Origin: Warburgia ugandensis
Lineage: Eukaryota > Streptophyta > Magnoliopsida > Canellales > Canellaceae
Direction: 5' to 3'
DNA: 64,000 nt
Assembly: GCA_035236585.1 (NCBI GenBank)
Contig: CP141130.1
Coordinates: 32,003,501 to 32,067,500 of the forward strand
The notes beneath the pieces are model-generated. The model searched no databases and was not told the DNA's origin. It saw only the letters and a program-made list of their open reading frames with translations. The position numbers and the translations under genes were made by a program. Positions 35,111-46,579 of this stretch are shown one piece after another. Numbering within the stretch: the first letter of the stretch is position 1; every line of letters starts with the position of its first letter.

Positions 35111-36082
35111 AAGTAAGGACTAGTTGCAAAGAATTTTACAATCAGTCCAATTGAAAGTTTTTAGGTACCAAATGCCTTCCAAGCAACCAACACCCCCAAA
35201 TACTCCTCAGACATGGAGTATATTCAATAAGAATGGAAATAGATATGACCAATTGACATCATATGATACCTAAATCATCATTTTAATAAGAAATAATCTA
35301 CCTATTTGCTAGAAAGTGATAGTAAACAGTATGATAGAGTTTATGGTGAATCTAATGGATTCCTATCATCTGATGCACCTAATGGGTGTTTGTACACTCA
35401 GAAGATTCAACAATTTGGTGATTAAATAAAGTAAATAGTGACAACCAAATGGCCAATTCACTCAGAGATCATGAACACTTAGTGTACATAGTAGACTATT
35501 TAATTAGCAATTCATGTTCTAAGTGGACTGCTAACATGTGAAACTTCTTTGGCTATGAAGATAGAAGTTCAACTAGTGAATCCTTAGATTAATCAACTTA
35601 TCATGAGAACTTTTAATCAATAAAACACATTAGATAAACAACTTAAAGACTAATACATACCTCAGGCATCAAAATCGTCCACAACTAGTAATAGTAAACA
35701 CAGTAGTAGCGGAAAGATGCCTATAGATTCCATAATCATTCAAGCCTATCAAACCACATAAACATATCAATGATTAACTCATTTTAATATTTGTTGTCTC
35801 ATTCCAATCTTACCATCCATCACCTTTATAAGAACGTTGTGAAAATCAAACTATTATTATTATTGTATTATATTGTTAGTGCAACAAGAGTCTATTATCT
35901 ATTATGGTGAGTTAGTGTCATGATCATGATGAGTGAATTTGAACTTCATGAGTTGTCTATTATTTTAGAGGAATATAATTATGTGTTTGTGAATGATGCA
36001 TCATTGGATATTGTACATGGAATTGAGAAATTATGCAATTTATCTTACTTCCACGAAAGTTCAGAGATTTCATGTGAGTGTA

Positions 36083-36084
<2 letters not shown>
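35111..36084. other. Stretch without recognisable features
   Basis: Moderately AT-rich DNA after the last CACTA-2 homology. No coding trace, terminal repeat or tandem array was recognised. It may be the 5' part of the candidate LTR F that ends at 37392. Confidence 0.4.
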
Positions 36085-36178
<94 letters not shown>

Positions 36179-36188
36179 CATACATACA

Positions 36189-36246
<58 letters not shown>

Positions 36247-36260
36247 TGTATGTATGTATA
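36085..36260. repeat. Compound microsatellite (CT)n(TA)n(CATA)n(TATG)n
   Basis: In order: CT run 36085-36136, TA run 36137-36174, CATA repeats 36175-36217 and their exact inverse, TATG repeats, 36218-36260. The last two form a perfect palindrome of about 43 bp per arm centred between 36217 and 36218, with no spacer. Frames read through it are artefacts of the repeats. Confidence 0.95.
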
Positions 36261-36337
36261 ATGCCATTAGGGTATTATAATCCTATAATCAACCATCATA
36301 AGTCATAGAATCTCACCCATATACATATACATATGTA

Positions 36338-36380
<43 letters not shown>

Positions 36381-36458
36381 TATGTATATGTATATGGGTG
36401 AGATTCTATGACTTATGATGGTCGATTATAGGATTATAATACCCTAATGGCACTATAC
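36256..36458. repeat. Inverted repeat, 79 bp arms, with (GC)n(AC)n centre
   Basis: The left arm 36256-36334 and right arm 36380-36458 are complementary over 79 bases with about two mismatches. The 45 bp between them consists mainly of alternating GC and AC. The left arm overlaps the last bases of the TATG run. It could be a small foldback element or a hairpin born from the microsatellite. No target duplication or known MITE terminus is visible. Confidence 0.92.
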
Positions 36459-37392
36459 TATGAGGGTTCAGATTGAGCTCTAATCTCCAAACATGATACC
36501 TGCCAATATGATGGCCTATGTGTTATGGGAGTATATGTCATGGGAATACTACTTCCATTCTAATTCGACAGTCCCATAAGAACCGATGTAGATTATATGG
36601 TGTCCATAATCGAGTGTAGTTGAGAGATGATTCCTCTATGTGCATAATTAACTATTTTCATTAATTAGAAATGATATATATATATTTTTTTATTTAGGCT
36701 ATCCTCGAGAGTTCAGGCCATTGCTTATAAGGCCCCATAGTAGGAAACTGCTACTCAGATCTGTGATATGTTAGTATTATTATATATTTGTATTTATGTA
36801 AGGGCGTCTTCAAAATTGTAGTATTCATTTGAATTATTATTTGTTGTGGATTTGATATTAAACACTTGATTATGCATACTTATGTAATTCTCATAGTTTT
36901 TTAACCTAATTTAGGATTTTTTTACTGAATGGTCGTACTCACTGTCACCAGCATTTTAGGTGAGGATCATAAGACTAGAGATAGTTTGGATAGGTAAAGG
37001 ATCACTAAGTACAAGTAAATAAGAAGAAAAGTAGGAAAAAGAGAGATTAATTTTCCTTAATTAGTTAAATTTAAGTTATTTGTCATTACATTCAAACATA
37101 TTTTTGATGACATGTAATAACGTTTGCATTATTATGTATTGGCATTTTTATGCATTATTTAGTTAGTTGTAGCTGTGATCGGTGGATCTTGTTGGTGCTC
37201 ATATGGTAATGTTTATTTAAATATATGAGAAGTTTTCTATTATAGACTTTGGCCTTGATAAAGTAGTTTTTGAAAATTAATACTATATGTATATTATCTT
37301 TTAAAATATTTTCAAAAAAATTTCAAGGATAACCAAACATTTAAAAAAAAGATTCAAAGAAAATTTATTTTAGAAAAGCCTGAGTCATTACA
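36459..37392 (+). mobile_element. Candidate 3' end of a plus-strand gypsy LTR (F)
   Basis: The stretch ends AAAAGCCTGAGTCATTACA at 37392. This resembles the LTR 3' ends of B (AAAACCCAGGTCATCACA, minus) and of A, C and D. Upstream TACTCACTGTCACC and GGTGAGGATCATAAGAC resemble common plant gypsy LTR segments. No primer site follows, so it would be a solo or truncated LTR; its start was not found and could include the SSR locus. Confidence 0.35.
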
Positions 37393-39556
37393 CTTTCTTT
37401 TGAAATGATTCGAGCATCTAATGGTAGACGTGTTTGATGAACGTAGGGCTCACCGTGGAAAAGTAAGGCGCTTCCCCATTGTTGGTGAGGTGTGGCGCTT
37501 TATACCAGCATTCCCACAGTGATGTCATTCTTTTATTTTTTATACGGAAACCGGGTAATAGAAAGCACTGGTAAGGTATACAATGGATGATTAAAAAGTA
37601 GTGCCTTTATTTTGAAAGAGACAAACAGCCAAGTGGTAACATAAGGAAAGAAAGAAATTTCCAGAATCACCGATATTGACCGAGATTGGACCGAAACTGG
37701 CATTGCTTATTTTCTATTTCGTTTCTTCACCGGAAACGAGATAAGAAATCACCCAATTTAACCAAAATTTCATCGAAACTGGCATTACCAAAACGAAATT
37801 AATAACTATGATTTAAAGACAACAAGGCTCTCATTTTCTTCTCTCTTTAAGTTGAACTTGGGTACATGGATCATTCATAATCCTGAATTCTAGTCTTGGC
37901 TTCTAATCTCGATTAGAAAATGTTTACAAATTGTTGGGTTTAGTATGATCGGCTTCTGCTCTCTTGTTTTCACCCAAGATATCTTTAACAGCCAGGTAAT
38001 CAGACTACAAGGATTTATCATCAAAATCCAGTGAATGTCGATGCACAGTAGTGGCGAATTGGCCAAAAGGATTGGCTGAAATCCAAAGCCATGTTGTTTG
38101 GTAAGTCCAATCATTTTTGCGTCTTGTATTCATATAGTCAGATTTGAAGGCAAACACCACATACTTCCATGGAGCTCCAAAAATCTTAGGAGATGAATTA
38201 TAGATGTACTGGGGGAACCCAGTACATGTGGATATTCAGACACCATCGGCCAACATGGTCGTTCTGAGTTCGGTCGGAAGCCACTAAATCTACCCAATTT
38301 GACGCACCAAACTCACCAAAACCAACATTTCATTGAAACCCCACTCCGGATCATCCCTACTACTTCAAAAGATCCCAATCGTCCATCATTCGTCCACTGT
38401 CAAGATGAGATCTCCATCGGTCATGAACTCAAACACCCTTCGTCTAACTAGATTCTCTAGATGCCCTCGACTCTTCTGCTGCAGCCAGTGACACACCAGA
38501 TTTCGGGTTTTATGGGCCCTAAATGCTTGAAATGCCCCCAGATGCTTTTGAACAAACCCGTAGTGTTGGATAGAGAATAAAGAATGATTTTAAAATGTTT
38601 TATATACATGTTGAATGATAGAAGTTTACTACAGTTCAAATATAGTAGCTTCAGACGAAGAAGGTGAACCCTTACGGGTGTCTATGGTAATCTGGAAATT
38701 GCAGGAATGGAACCTCTTCAATTGCATATGCGGGAAAAAGAACAAAAGAGGCCTTGGTTTCTCTGCTGTTGGACTTTTAGTGCTACAAAATGCCCTTCAA
38801 TAATATAATGTTGAGATCTTCATTATGCCTTTGCTTAAAGTGAATCCTTAACTAGTTAGTGGTCCCACAATCAGCCGATAACTTTTGTACGAAAAAACTG
38901 AAAAAGGCATTAACTTTTTCGGTGTCCAACGACCTGAAGAGGCGTTCAAATCAGCAGCCTTAAATGTGGCACTTCCGCAAACCGTAACTCCAGATTGGAA
39001 TCATCTTCGAAGATCTAAAAGCTATTTACAATCTTATCTGCACCTTACATGAGCTACGCATCGAAAACCACATCATTGGATGATCTATCTAAAGATTCTT
39101 TAAGATGAAAAATAGATGTTGAAACTCTAGATAGGGACTAACTCCTCATCCAGTGGATAAACTTTATAGCGTGTAGTGGCTAGAATCAACATTATAATGG
39201 CTTAGATCTCATAAAAGATGGGTCCAAACAGAGTATAGCTTGTGAAAGACTGGTGATGGGAGTGTGTCTATGAAAATATAGAATGCAAATATCAGGTGCC
39301 AAATGCTAAATTCAAATTTAATAACTCCAATTTTAAATGATTTTTTAATTAATTTTGATCAAATACATATTTTATATTTTATATTTTAAAAAACAAATTC
39401 AAAGCCATAAAGAACACTAAAATCATAGCTCAGATTGAGAAGTTATAAATTTATGAATACAGAAATTATTTTAGTAAATAAATAAATAAATAATTGAAAA
39501 AGACATTTACTTTAGTAGGGGGCTGATTTGATATTTGCAGCCCCCTTCCCTTAAAA
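37393..39556. other. Unassigned stretch
   Basis: No gene or element was recognised. Contents: a perfect 10 bp inverted repeat ATGTACTGGG/CCCAGTACAT with a GGAA loop at 38204-38227, and a 9 bp inverted repeat AGGGGGCTG/CAGCCCCCT at 39517-39525 and 39538-39546. Somewhat higher GC content runs from 38230 to 38540. Frames up to 74 codons lack family resemblance. Confidence 0.45.
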
Positions 39557-39638
39557 GAAATTGAGAACACACCTAATGGTTTGTTACTAGAACCCAGGAA
39601 ATTGAGAACACACCTAATGGTTTGTTACCAGAACCCGG
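39557..39638. repeat. Tandem duplication, 41 bp unit
   Basis: Copies at 39557-39597 and 39598-39638 begin GAAATTGAGAACACACC and differ at two or three positions. A short GA run follows. Confidence 0.92.
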
Positions 39639-40689
39639 GAGAGAGAGAGAGAACCCAACTTGCCAAAAGAGCTTATCACATCGTGAAGAAGGGAAAAATC
39701 AATTGTAAGGTTTGCCGGAGTTGCAAAGGTTTGTTGTAGAAGACGACAATGCTGATCATTCTCTTCATTGGAAGAGCATGAACAAAAAGCCCAAGAAACA
39801 GAGAAGTTCCATGTTGTTCTTGCCTATCAATCAAAGAGGAGATTGGTGCGTGACGAACTCATAGGGTTTCATTGGAAAATGTCAATCAATTTGGCTTGTC
39901 CAAGGGAGGAAAAACAACAAAAACGTGCACTAAAGGTAAGAAATGTGAAACCAAACTCGTAATTTGAATATTTGAGAAAAATTCATACTATTTCATGCTA
40001 GATGTAGGTTTTGTAGATAATTCAATCATTGATTTCTTAATCCACGCTCAGATAAGCTTAAAGCAAGCTTAATGTAACTCAAATCTAGTTGAGATTTGTC
40101 GATCTAAGCTTGAAACCATAGAACAATCTTAGTCGTCCTATCAATTACTATTGAAACAATAGATTGATGATGCCTGGTCTATGATTAGATACAACCAATG
40201 AGTTCCTTGACCTTATTTGGAATAGAATAGAACCAAAAATGTAAATTTATAACAGAGATCGATCAAAAGATCTCAGCTGTCCAATCAAACGCAATTGAAA
40301 GGGAGACATGGTTATGTTAGGTTGATGATCAGACATTACCATTATATTTCTACTCTTAAAATTTTATGATTGGAGTACTAATCAATTGAAAATGATAAAA
40401 AAGTCAACAATTTCGATCAAGGATAGGCAAAAAAACCGAGAATTTGAATGATCTATACCATGTATGTTAATCCTTGTGTAAATCAAATTAAAAACACTAT
40501 ATTCCCCTAAAAATCAGATAGGTTTAAGGACAAAATTCTTGAAAATCTAATAGATTGAATGAGGACTACCAATACTTCATTATGCACATTGTTCAGTTTA
40601 CGATTAGAACTCTAGTAACCTTGCTAGGGTTCTAATCATTAAACTTTAACCTTGAATAACCAATTCCATCACTTAGAACATATAGATCA
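39639..40689. other. Unassigned stretch, left flank of element C
   Basis: It includes a frame, open from 39756 to 39962 with no ATG start, that meets a good splice-donor context (AAAG/GTAAGA) at 39935/39936. No homology is recognised. The rest to 40689 is AT-rich and featureless. See the finding on a possible split exon pair. Confidence 0.3.
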
Positions 40690-40694
40690 TGAAC
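40690..40694. other. Target site duplication of element C, left copy (TGAAC)
   Basis: TGAAC directly precedes the LTR start TGTGACACC and is repeated at 51379-51383 after the other LTR end ATATTACA. Confidence 0.92.
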
Positions 40695-41217
40695 TGTGAC
40701 ACCCCGAGTTTTCTAAACCTTTTTTCCAAATTCATAAATAGTAATAATAATATGTTTTATAAATAGGTGGGATCCCTGAAAGTGAAACTTACAATTAACA
40801 TAAATAACGCAACATTCAAAAGAAATCCCTGAGGGTCATCTCATATCTAAAACCATGATAATAACAGAAGTCAAATCTTTGATGCACTGAGCATGCTCAA
40901 AGTGAAACCACTACAAATCATACACAGTCATAAAAAGAAAATAATAAAAATAATATGTATAAATCTCCCCCAGGGTCCATCCATGATCACCACTTCATAC
41001 ATACATCGGCAATTAAAGGTACACTATACAAGTAGTGTGTGTGGGTCCAATCTATCCAGTCAACATCTATGTACAGCCCAACAAATCTAAATGGAAGTCC
41101 AAGAGATGTACACTAAATCAATCTTTGATGTACAAAAAGGCAAATGATCCTCGAGGTCTTCGCTCAGTCAATGCTACTCCACTTACTTACCATTGGCACT
41201 ATCGCACTCCAAATCTG

Positions 41218-41243
41218 AGGCATTGCAAAACAAAGCAATGCCT
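41218..41243 (-). other. Conserved LTR stem-loop (element C, 3' LTR copy)
   Basis: AGGCATTGC (41218-41226) pairs with GCAATGCCT (41235-41243) around an 8-base loop. The same structure is at 48740-48765 in the other LTR. Stem and spacing equal those of element A, although the surrounding LTR sequence differs. Confidence 0.82.
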
Positions 41244-41614
41244 TAACAAGCTATGCTTGTGTAGGTGATTCACATTCGATGACAAATGCAATAAAATCAT
41301 ATGGCGTAGAGTACCAAGATCATGGTAAATCTTATAAGATGAATATATACAAAGCCCACAAGACATCTGACATCTATGATGAATAATATAGGAGAATCAT
41401 GGTCTAAACAAATCGGTATCAATCTTAAATATCATGACATAGAAAGCATGAGAAAAATATATGGATATTCATCCATCAAAACAATGAAAACTTATGTCCA
41501 TAGAATAATATAATGCATGTCAAAATCATCAAAACATCGTGCACAATCAAGTCCTATGAGTGTCACAAGTATACTCATGGCAACGTGAGCCTAACTCACA
41601 ATACTTTTTGCTTT

Positions 41615-41850
41615 CACCCTTTCACTCATGACGTGGCACTCAAGCACTCATAGAAAGATGTATTCCAATCCCGCTTGCACCCTTTCACCCACTCGGGGCA
41701 CTTAGGCACTCGCAAAAAGATGCGTTCTAATCCTGCTTTCACCCTTTCACCCATGACGGGGCACTCAGGCACTCACTGAAAGACACGTTCCAATGCCTCT
41801 TTTACCCTTTCACCCACACGGGGCACTTAGGCACCCAAGCACTCATGGGG
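41615..41850. repeat. Tandem repeat of 62-63 bp, about four units, in C 3' LTR
   Basis: Units start at about 41615, 41678, 41740 and 41803. Each carries CACCCTTTCAC, a GGGGCACT-type motif, GGCACTC and a CGTTCCAAT-type segment. The other LTR of the same element has only two units (49137 and 49200). Confidence 0.88.
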
Positions 41851-44819
41851 AGGGGGGGATGCATCCCATCACCATCTCAATTATTCCAATTGACAAAGCA
41901 TAGAAACGCCAATGAGTAACCATCTCCATAAGATCCAGTCCAGGACAATGGTGGTGTGATATCAGTCATATAGTGAAATATAGGGCTAAATCATGTAAAT
42001 CAAAATATTGTAATATCAACCATGTATGATAAAGGAATTTTCATGAAAACATGATAATGCATAAATCTCATGCTTTGAAGTTCCCAAATAATATGTCATG
42101 ATCTGTGAAATCAAGAAAAACTCTCATGTAAAATAACCTCCATAGGTACTATCAAAGCCCATGATAAGTACAATCCATCACCTATAAAATATGGTTATTC
42201 GTAAAATCGAATGTTATGCTATCAACAATAAGTAGGGAACACCTTTATGTAAAAATGGTAAGACGCAAAACACATGCCTCAAGAACTTCAGACAACAGGT
42301 CATGATCAATGAAATCATGGAGAAATTTTGAATGAAATCACCTACCTTGATAAGCGCAATACTCCAATTAAGTGTGTAAGCTATATCATGTTGTGCGCCC
42401 TGATGTACTTATCACATCATAAGTCATAAATCACTTGGTGTTCTCACATCTCAAATAAACATGTCCAACTGATAACTTCCCTGATCTAGTAGTTAATCCT
42501 AGATTAATGGCATAGATCATTTGATTAACCATCCATTGGGGCAATCCTGAGCTAGATGTTGGTCTTTCTAACATCTAGACCGTCATCTGTCATCTTTGAT
42601 TGTCAATCCTACTCATTTTCATCACGATCCATTTAATTTCTATGTTCATTTAGTGATTCACATGTATCTCTATGATTATGTGTCGATCTGATGGTTAGAT
42701 CGCTTTCTAATCAGCCCATCCTAAGGCACCTGATCAGATCGACAGTCAAGATCACTTTTCTTGGAAATTCAATGAGATTTATTCTTCTAATCCCCTAGAT
42801 CATCTCATATTTGATGAATACAATTAAGGTCTAAGGCCTAATCATCTATTGATAGGCTTAATCTAGGATATTTAATGGTATTTAGTGGTTTAACCATTTA
42901 AAACGTATTCAAATCAAGATTTTCAAGCCAAATCTAGGTCCATGCCGTTGAGATGATTGCAACACCTCTTTTTTTGTGATGAACACTCAGAACGTCCAAA
43001 AATAATGAAAAAATGGATTTTCAATCATGCCGCACACGCCTGCAGAGCGCACATGTGGCTTGTACACTTGTAGCTTGTGTGTGCTTGCCGCTTTTGTGTC
43101 GTCTCAAGCATTGTCCTCGTGTCGTCGTGCATGTCGTGCCCTTGTGCTTTGCACGCCGACTCCTGATGTCGCCCCTGTGCACTCATCGCCTGACATAGTC
43201 CACATGCGCTTGCCGCCCAAGCATTGCTCGCTAGGTCAACATTGTTAGGAACGACTACAGGGCAGGCCCACCGTTGCAGGAAACGACGGCCAGACTCCGG
43301 TTGCCACTAGTGACCCTAAGGTGCCCAATTCTGGCGATTTTTGCACCGTTTCACTCTGTTTTTCACGTACATTCCATTTTTAATCTTCCTATCAACAAAT
43401 TTTGTCATTATCTCATGTTTTTACATGATTTTTTTTTATCATGTTTTTAAAAATCTCCTCATTGTTTTTTGAGTTTTTTGGTATCCTTAGTCGTCTGATC
43501 ACCATGAAAATTCATGGGTTTGTTCTTTGTTTCATCATGCCCAAGATGAAAGGTCCAAATCGTCATTTGACATCGTTTCATCTACTTATTTCAAAAAGAA
43601 TAGTAACACCTAAAACGTACTGGAAAACTGCAAATCCACGCCTTTTTTGGTGTTAAAAGAACAACTACCCAAGAAAAAAATGCTGAAAAGGAGAGGGGTG
43701 AAGAGGGGATGGTGCTGACCTCAGTCCAGTTTATTGAATGGGGAGAGAAGTCTGTCACCGCGTGCGCTAAGGGTAAACTGCATCTTTTCTTGGTTGTTGC
43801 AGTCGCCGGTGATACACAAAATAAAGGGAGAATTGTGGGAAACAAGACAGGCAAGGAGGTGCATTTAAAGCCTCCCATAATGGCTATCACTTTGTGGATT
43901 GCGGCACCTAGTTCGTGGGCTCCACATGAATTTATTGTTTTACCCTTTAATTAAATACAAAAATTAAAATAATTAGCCATTTTTCCTCTGGTCTCCGATT
44001 TTAGCATTCTTAGTGGCGTTGGATTCCATTTCTCAAGCACATTACAATTAATAAGGTTCAACTCAAGATCTATCTCCAAATTTCCCAATTTCTCAAAATT
44101 TCCAATTTCCCGCAATTCCACAAAATTAAATATTTTTAGAATTTAAAAATGGTGGATATTACATCCTACCCACCTTATAGAAAATTTCGTCCTTGAAATT
44201 TAAAATATATATACCTCAAGAGAAAAGCTCTGGATGGTTATGCCTCATCTAAGAGTTAATAATTTGTTTACACAATTTCAGCATAAGTAAATCACTACAT
44301 TTACAAAACTCGAAGTGCCATAGCTCACATATATGCACTTCTATGTCAAATTTGTTCCAACGCATATTACCTCATCATTAGGCAATGTATATCAATCACA
44401 CATATCATATTAACTCCTGAACAAGCAATATATGCTAATCAAAATTGGATCATATCTAGTCATCAACAGGCAATCCACCCCAACCAAATTAGAGCATAAC
44501 AGCTCAGTAACAAGCAATCATATACTAATCAAAATCAGCAGGCAATCACATGCCAATCAAAATTAGAGCATACCAGCTCAGTAGCAGGCAATCACATGCC
44601 AATCATAAGTAGCCAACCACACAATCATACTATGACACCTAGAAGCCTGCCAGCGCCTCTCGCACCTGCCCTCATCGGCAGCCTTGTTAGGCCACCCTCA
44701 TCGGCTACTTACAAGTATCAGCCAAAATTCAAAAGCCTATTACTCATAAGAAATGCTCTCATACTCAACATACTTTATTGTCACACCTCTGACCTTCATT
44801 AGAAAATAGTCTCATATAC

Positions 44820-45520
44820 GTGATATAAGTAGTATCCATGTCACTACTATCCTAGAGAACTCAATAACTCATCGATTTACTAGACTAAGGAAACCATCAA
44901 CCTTTGTCATTAGTTTAGCTAGCCTAAAAAAAAAATAGTCTCTTTATCAATAGCGATATCACAATTAAGAAAATTCATCTTCTTTGATCATAATTCATAC
45001 TCACATACATTTACAGCCAAAGATGAGTTATTTAGATACTTAGAATAATGCACAAGGACTTCTTATGCCCCTCAAAGTCATGGAATACACAAAAACATCT
45101 TTCATTACATAGTCATGACTCATCTCAGCAACCTTTAGAAATTCATCCCATCATATCCATACATATTATCAATGCACTAATTTAATCAATTGATATCATC
45201 TAGAGCTTATAGCAATCATAACAAGTTCTTAAAATTGTCCTAAAGACATTTTAGTCACAATCCCCAGCTGGTGATAACCAGACCTCAAATTAATATCCAC
45301 TAATACTAAGCACCATCCAAGGCTGATCATATAATCATCAACATATGAGAAAGAATATCAATTCTCCATAGTGGAGCTATCAAACAATCAACAATCTATG
45401 CATGGCAATAAGGATTGGCTTTTCTTCTCACAAGGAGGGTTAATGCATCTAATGAAGACCCCCCAGGTCTAATAACTCTCATCAAATGACTATCATCGTT
45501 GGAACCCTTCTAGCTTAGCT
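44820..45520 (-). pseudogene. Ty3/gypsy reverse transcriptase and RNase H start remnant (element C)
   Basis: Minus-strand translation gives VDINLRSGYHQLGIV at 45256-45300, matching the gypsy RT segment KIDLRSGYHQLRI. Further on come VFVYS near 45090, which follows the position of the catalytic DD pair (itself lost), then SKKMNFLNCDIAIDKETI near 44980. At the end, TKVDGFLSLV and FSRIV (44830-44900) match the linker to RNase H (TEVRSFLGLAGYYRRFVEGFSRIA). Multiple stops and frame shifts make it non-functional. Confidence 0.72.
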
Positions 45521-45841
45521 GGGGCCATCTTGTATGGCTTAGAAAATGACACTATATCTAATGCCAAATTAGTATAAAAAATCAATCTCTCATGGCATAA
45601 AATCCTAAAACCTTCTCAGGAAGATCATGAATCTTCACACACCCTCTATGTGCTCAATTCGTAGCCACTCTTTGTCATCCACAATCACAAAACTAGGAGA
45701 GCTCGATACATTAGATGAGTACCATATTGCCTTTAGGGCAAAGTTATCACAAACCTCAATGATGCCCCTTCTTACTCAGGAGTGAGATCAATAGTTATTC
45801 GGTATATCAAAAGCGCCTTTCTTCTCATTGCAATCCAAAAA

Positions 45842-46190
45842 TGGAATCCATCCCAAGGATGATATCATAATCCCTCGAATTGAGGAGGATAAAGTTAGTA
45901 TCTATCCTCTCACTCGTCATCATTTCCACCAGTACCCCCTAGAGGTACTTACAAGTTTCAATAACTTGCCAATTAGTGTTATAACTTCCAATCCAAGGAT
46001 TGTTAAATATATATAAAGGCACATTCATTAGGGTGCCAACACTCAAACTACAAGGGTGACTAGATCCTAAATTAAGGAGGATCTTGGTATGTTTATCAAC
46101 AATCAAGAAGGCACCTTCCTTAACTTGGGTTGAGGTTAATACTTGCTTCAAGTAATGGTAATGACAGTCATAACTAATCATCATTACCAA
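45842..46190 (-). pseudogene. Ty3/gypsy aspartic protease remnant and linker (element C)
   Basis: An 83-codon frame reads EGAFLIVDKHTKILLNLGSS followed by HPCSL. It aligns with the retroviral-type protease segment VLIDSGSTHSF, but the catalytic aspartate is replaced by asparagine (LLNLGSSH). After a stop the linker EMMTSERIDTNFILLNSRDY and DIILGMDS follows (45842-45930), matching the conserved ILGMDWL. Element D has the same segment at 61096-61371 in better condition. Confidence 0.8.
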
Positions 46191-46579
46191 TGTGGGGCCA
46201 TCTCTATTTTATCTTTAATGTCAGTCTGTTTGACACATTGTCCTCTAGGGCAGTCTTTAAAGAACGTCCTAACAGTCACAGTTACAGTGTCTCCAAGATT
46301 GCCATTGTAATGATGGCTATTGATGTTATCACCACTACTATGGTGGTCTATCACTCTAGTACAATACTATTTAGGCACCTGTCCATACAACTAGTGCACC
46401 TTCTCACATCCACATTCCAACACTACCCATTCAAATGTCACTGGCTCCATGGCCTATACAACTGTATCGATAAAAGAGTCTCTTTCCCTTACTAGGTTGG
46501 CTAGTATTATCCATGTCCATGCCTCTATGGTCTGCCCCCTTAGCCCTAAGAGAATTTTCCTCAATATAAAAGCTATATC

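Larger units (their letters stand above)
40695..44163 (-). mobile_element. Element C, 3' LTR (3.47 kb)
   Basis: Plus-strand ends are TGTGACACCCCGAG and GGTGGATATTACA. The purine tract next to its right end shows it is the 3' LTR of a minus-strand element. It matches 48218-51378 along its length, with roughly one difference in ten bases at the left end by eye. It contains the shared stem-loop (41218-41243), four 62-63 bp tandem units (41615-41850), a CpG-rich segment (43030-43330), a GCATTTAAAGCCTCC promoter-like site (43855-43875) and the shared U3 block (43991-44050). It is longer than its partner mainly through extra tandem units and an indel near 42950-43100. Confidence 0.93.

Noticed and set aside
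35920-36308. Overlapping frames of 76-113 codons across the 36.1 kb microsatellite on both strands
   Set aside because: Dinucleotide and tetranucleotide runs have no stops in some frames, giving repeated S-L, Y-I and Y-V-C-M residues. Not genes.
41615-41850. Array of spaced repeats that might suggest CRISPR-like structure
   Set aside because: Units are contiguous 62-63 bp tandem copies inside an LTR of a plant retrotransposon, not repeats with unique spacers.
43591-43954. Overlapping frames on both strands in the C LTR, with similar frames at 50802-51086
   Set aside because: Similarity between the two places is explained by the LTR duplication. Frames are not kept intact between copies in a way that suggests coding, and no family was recognised.
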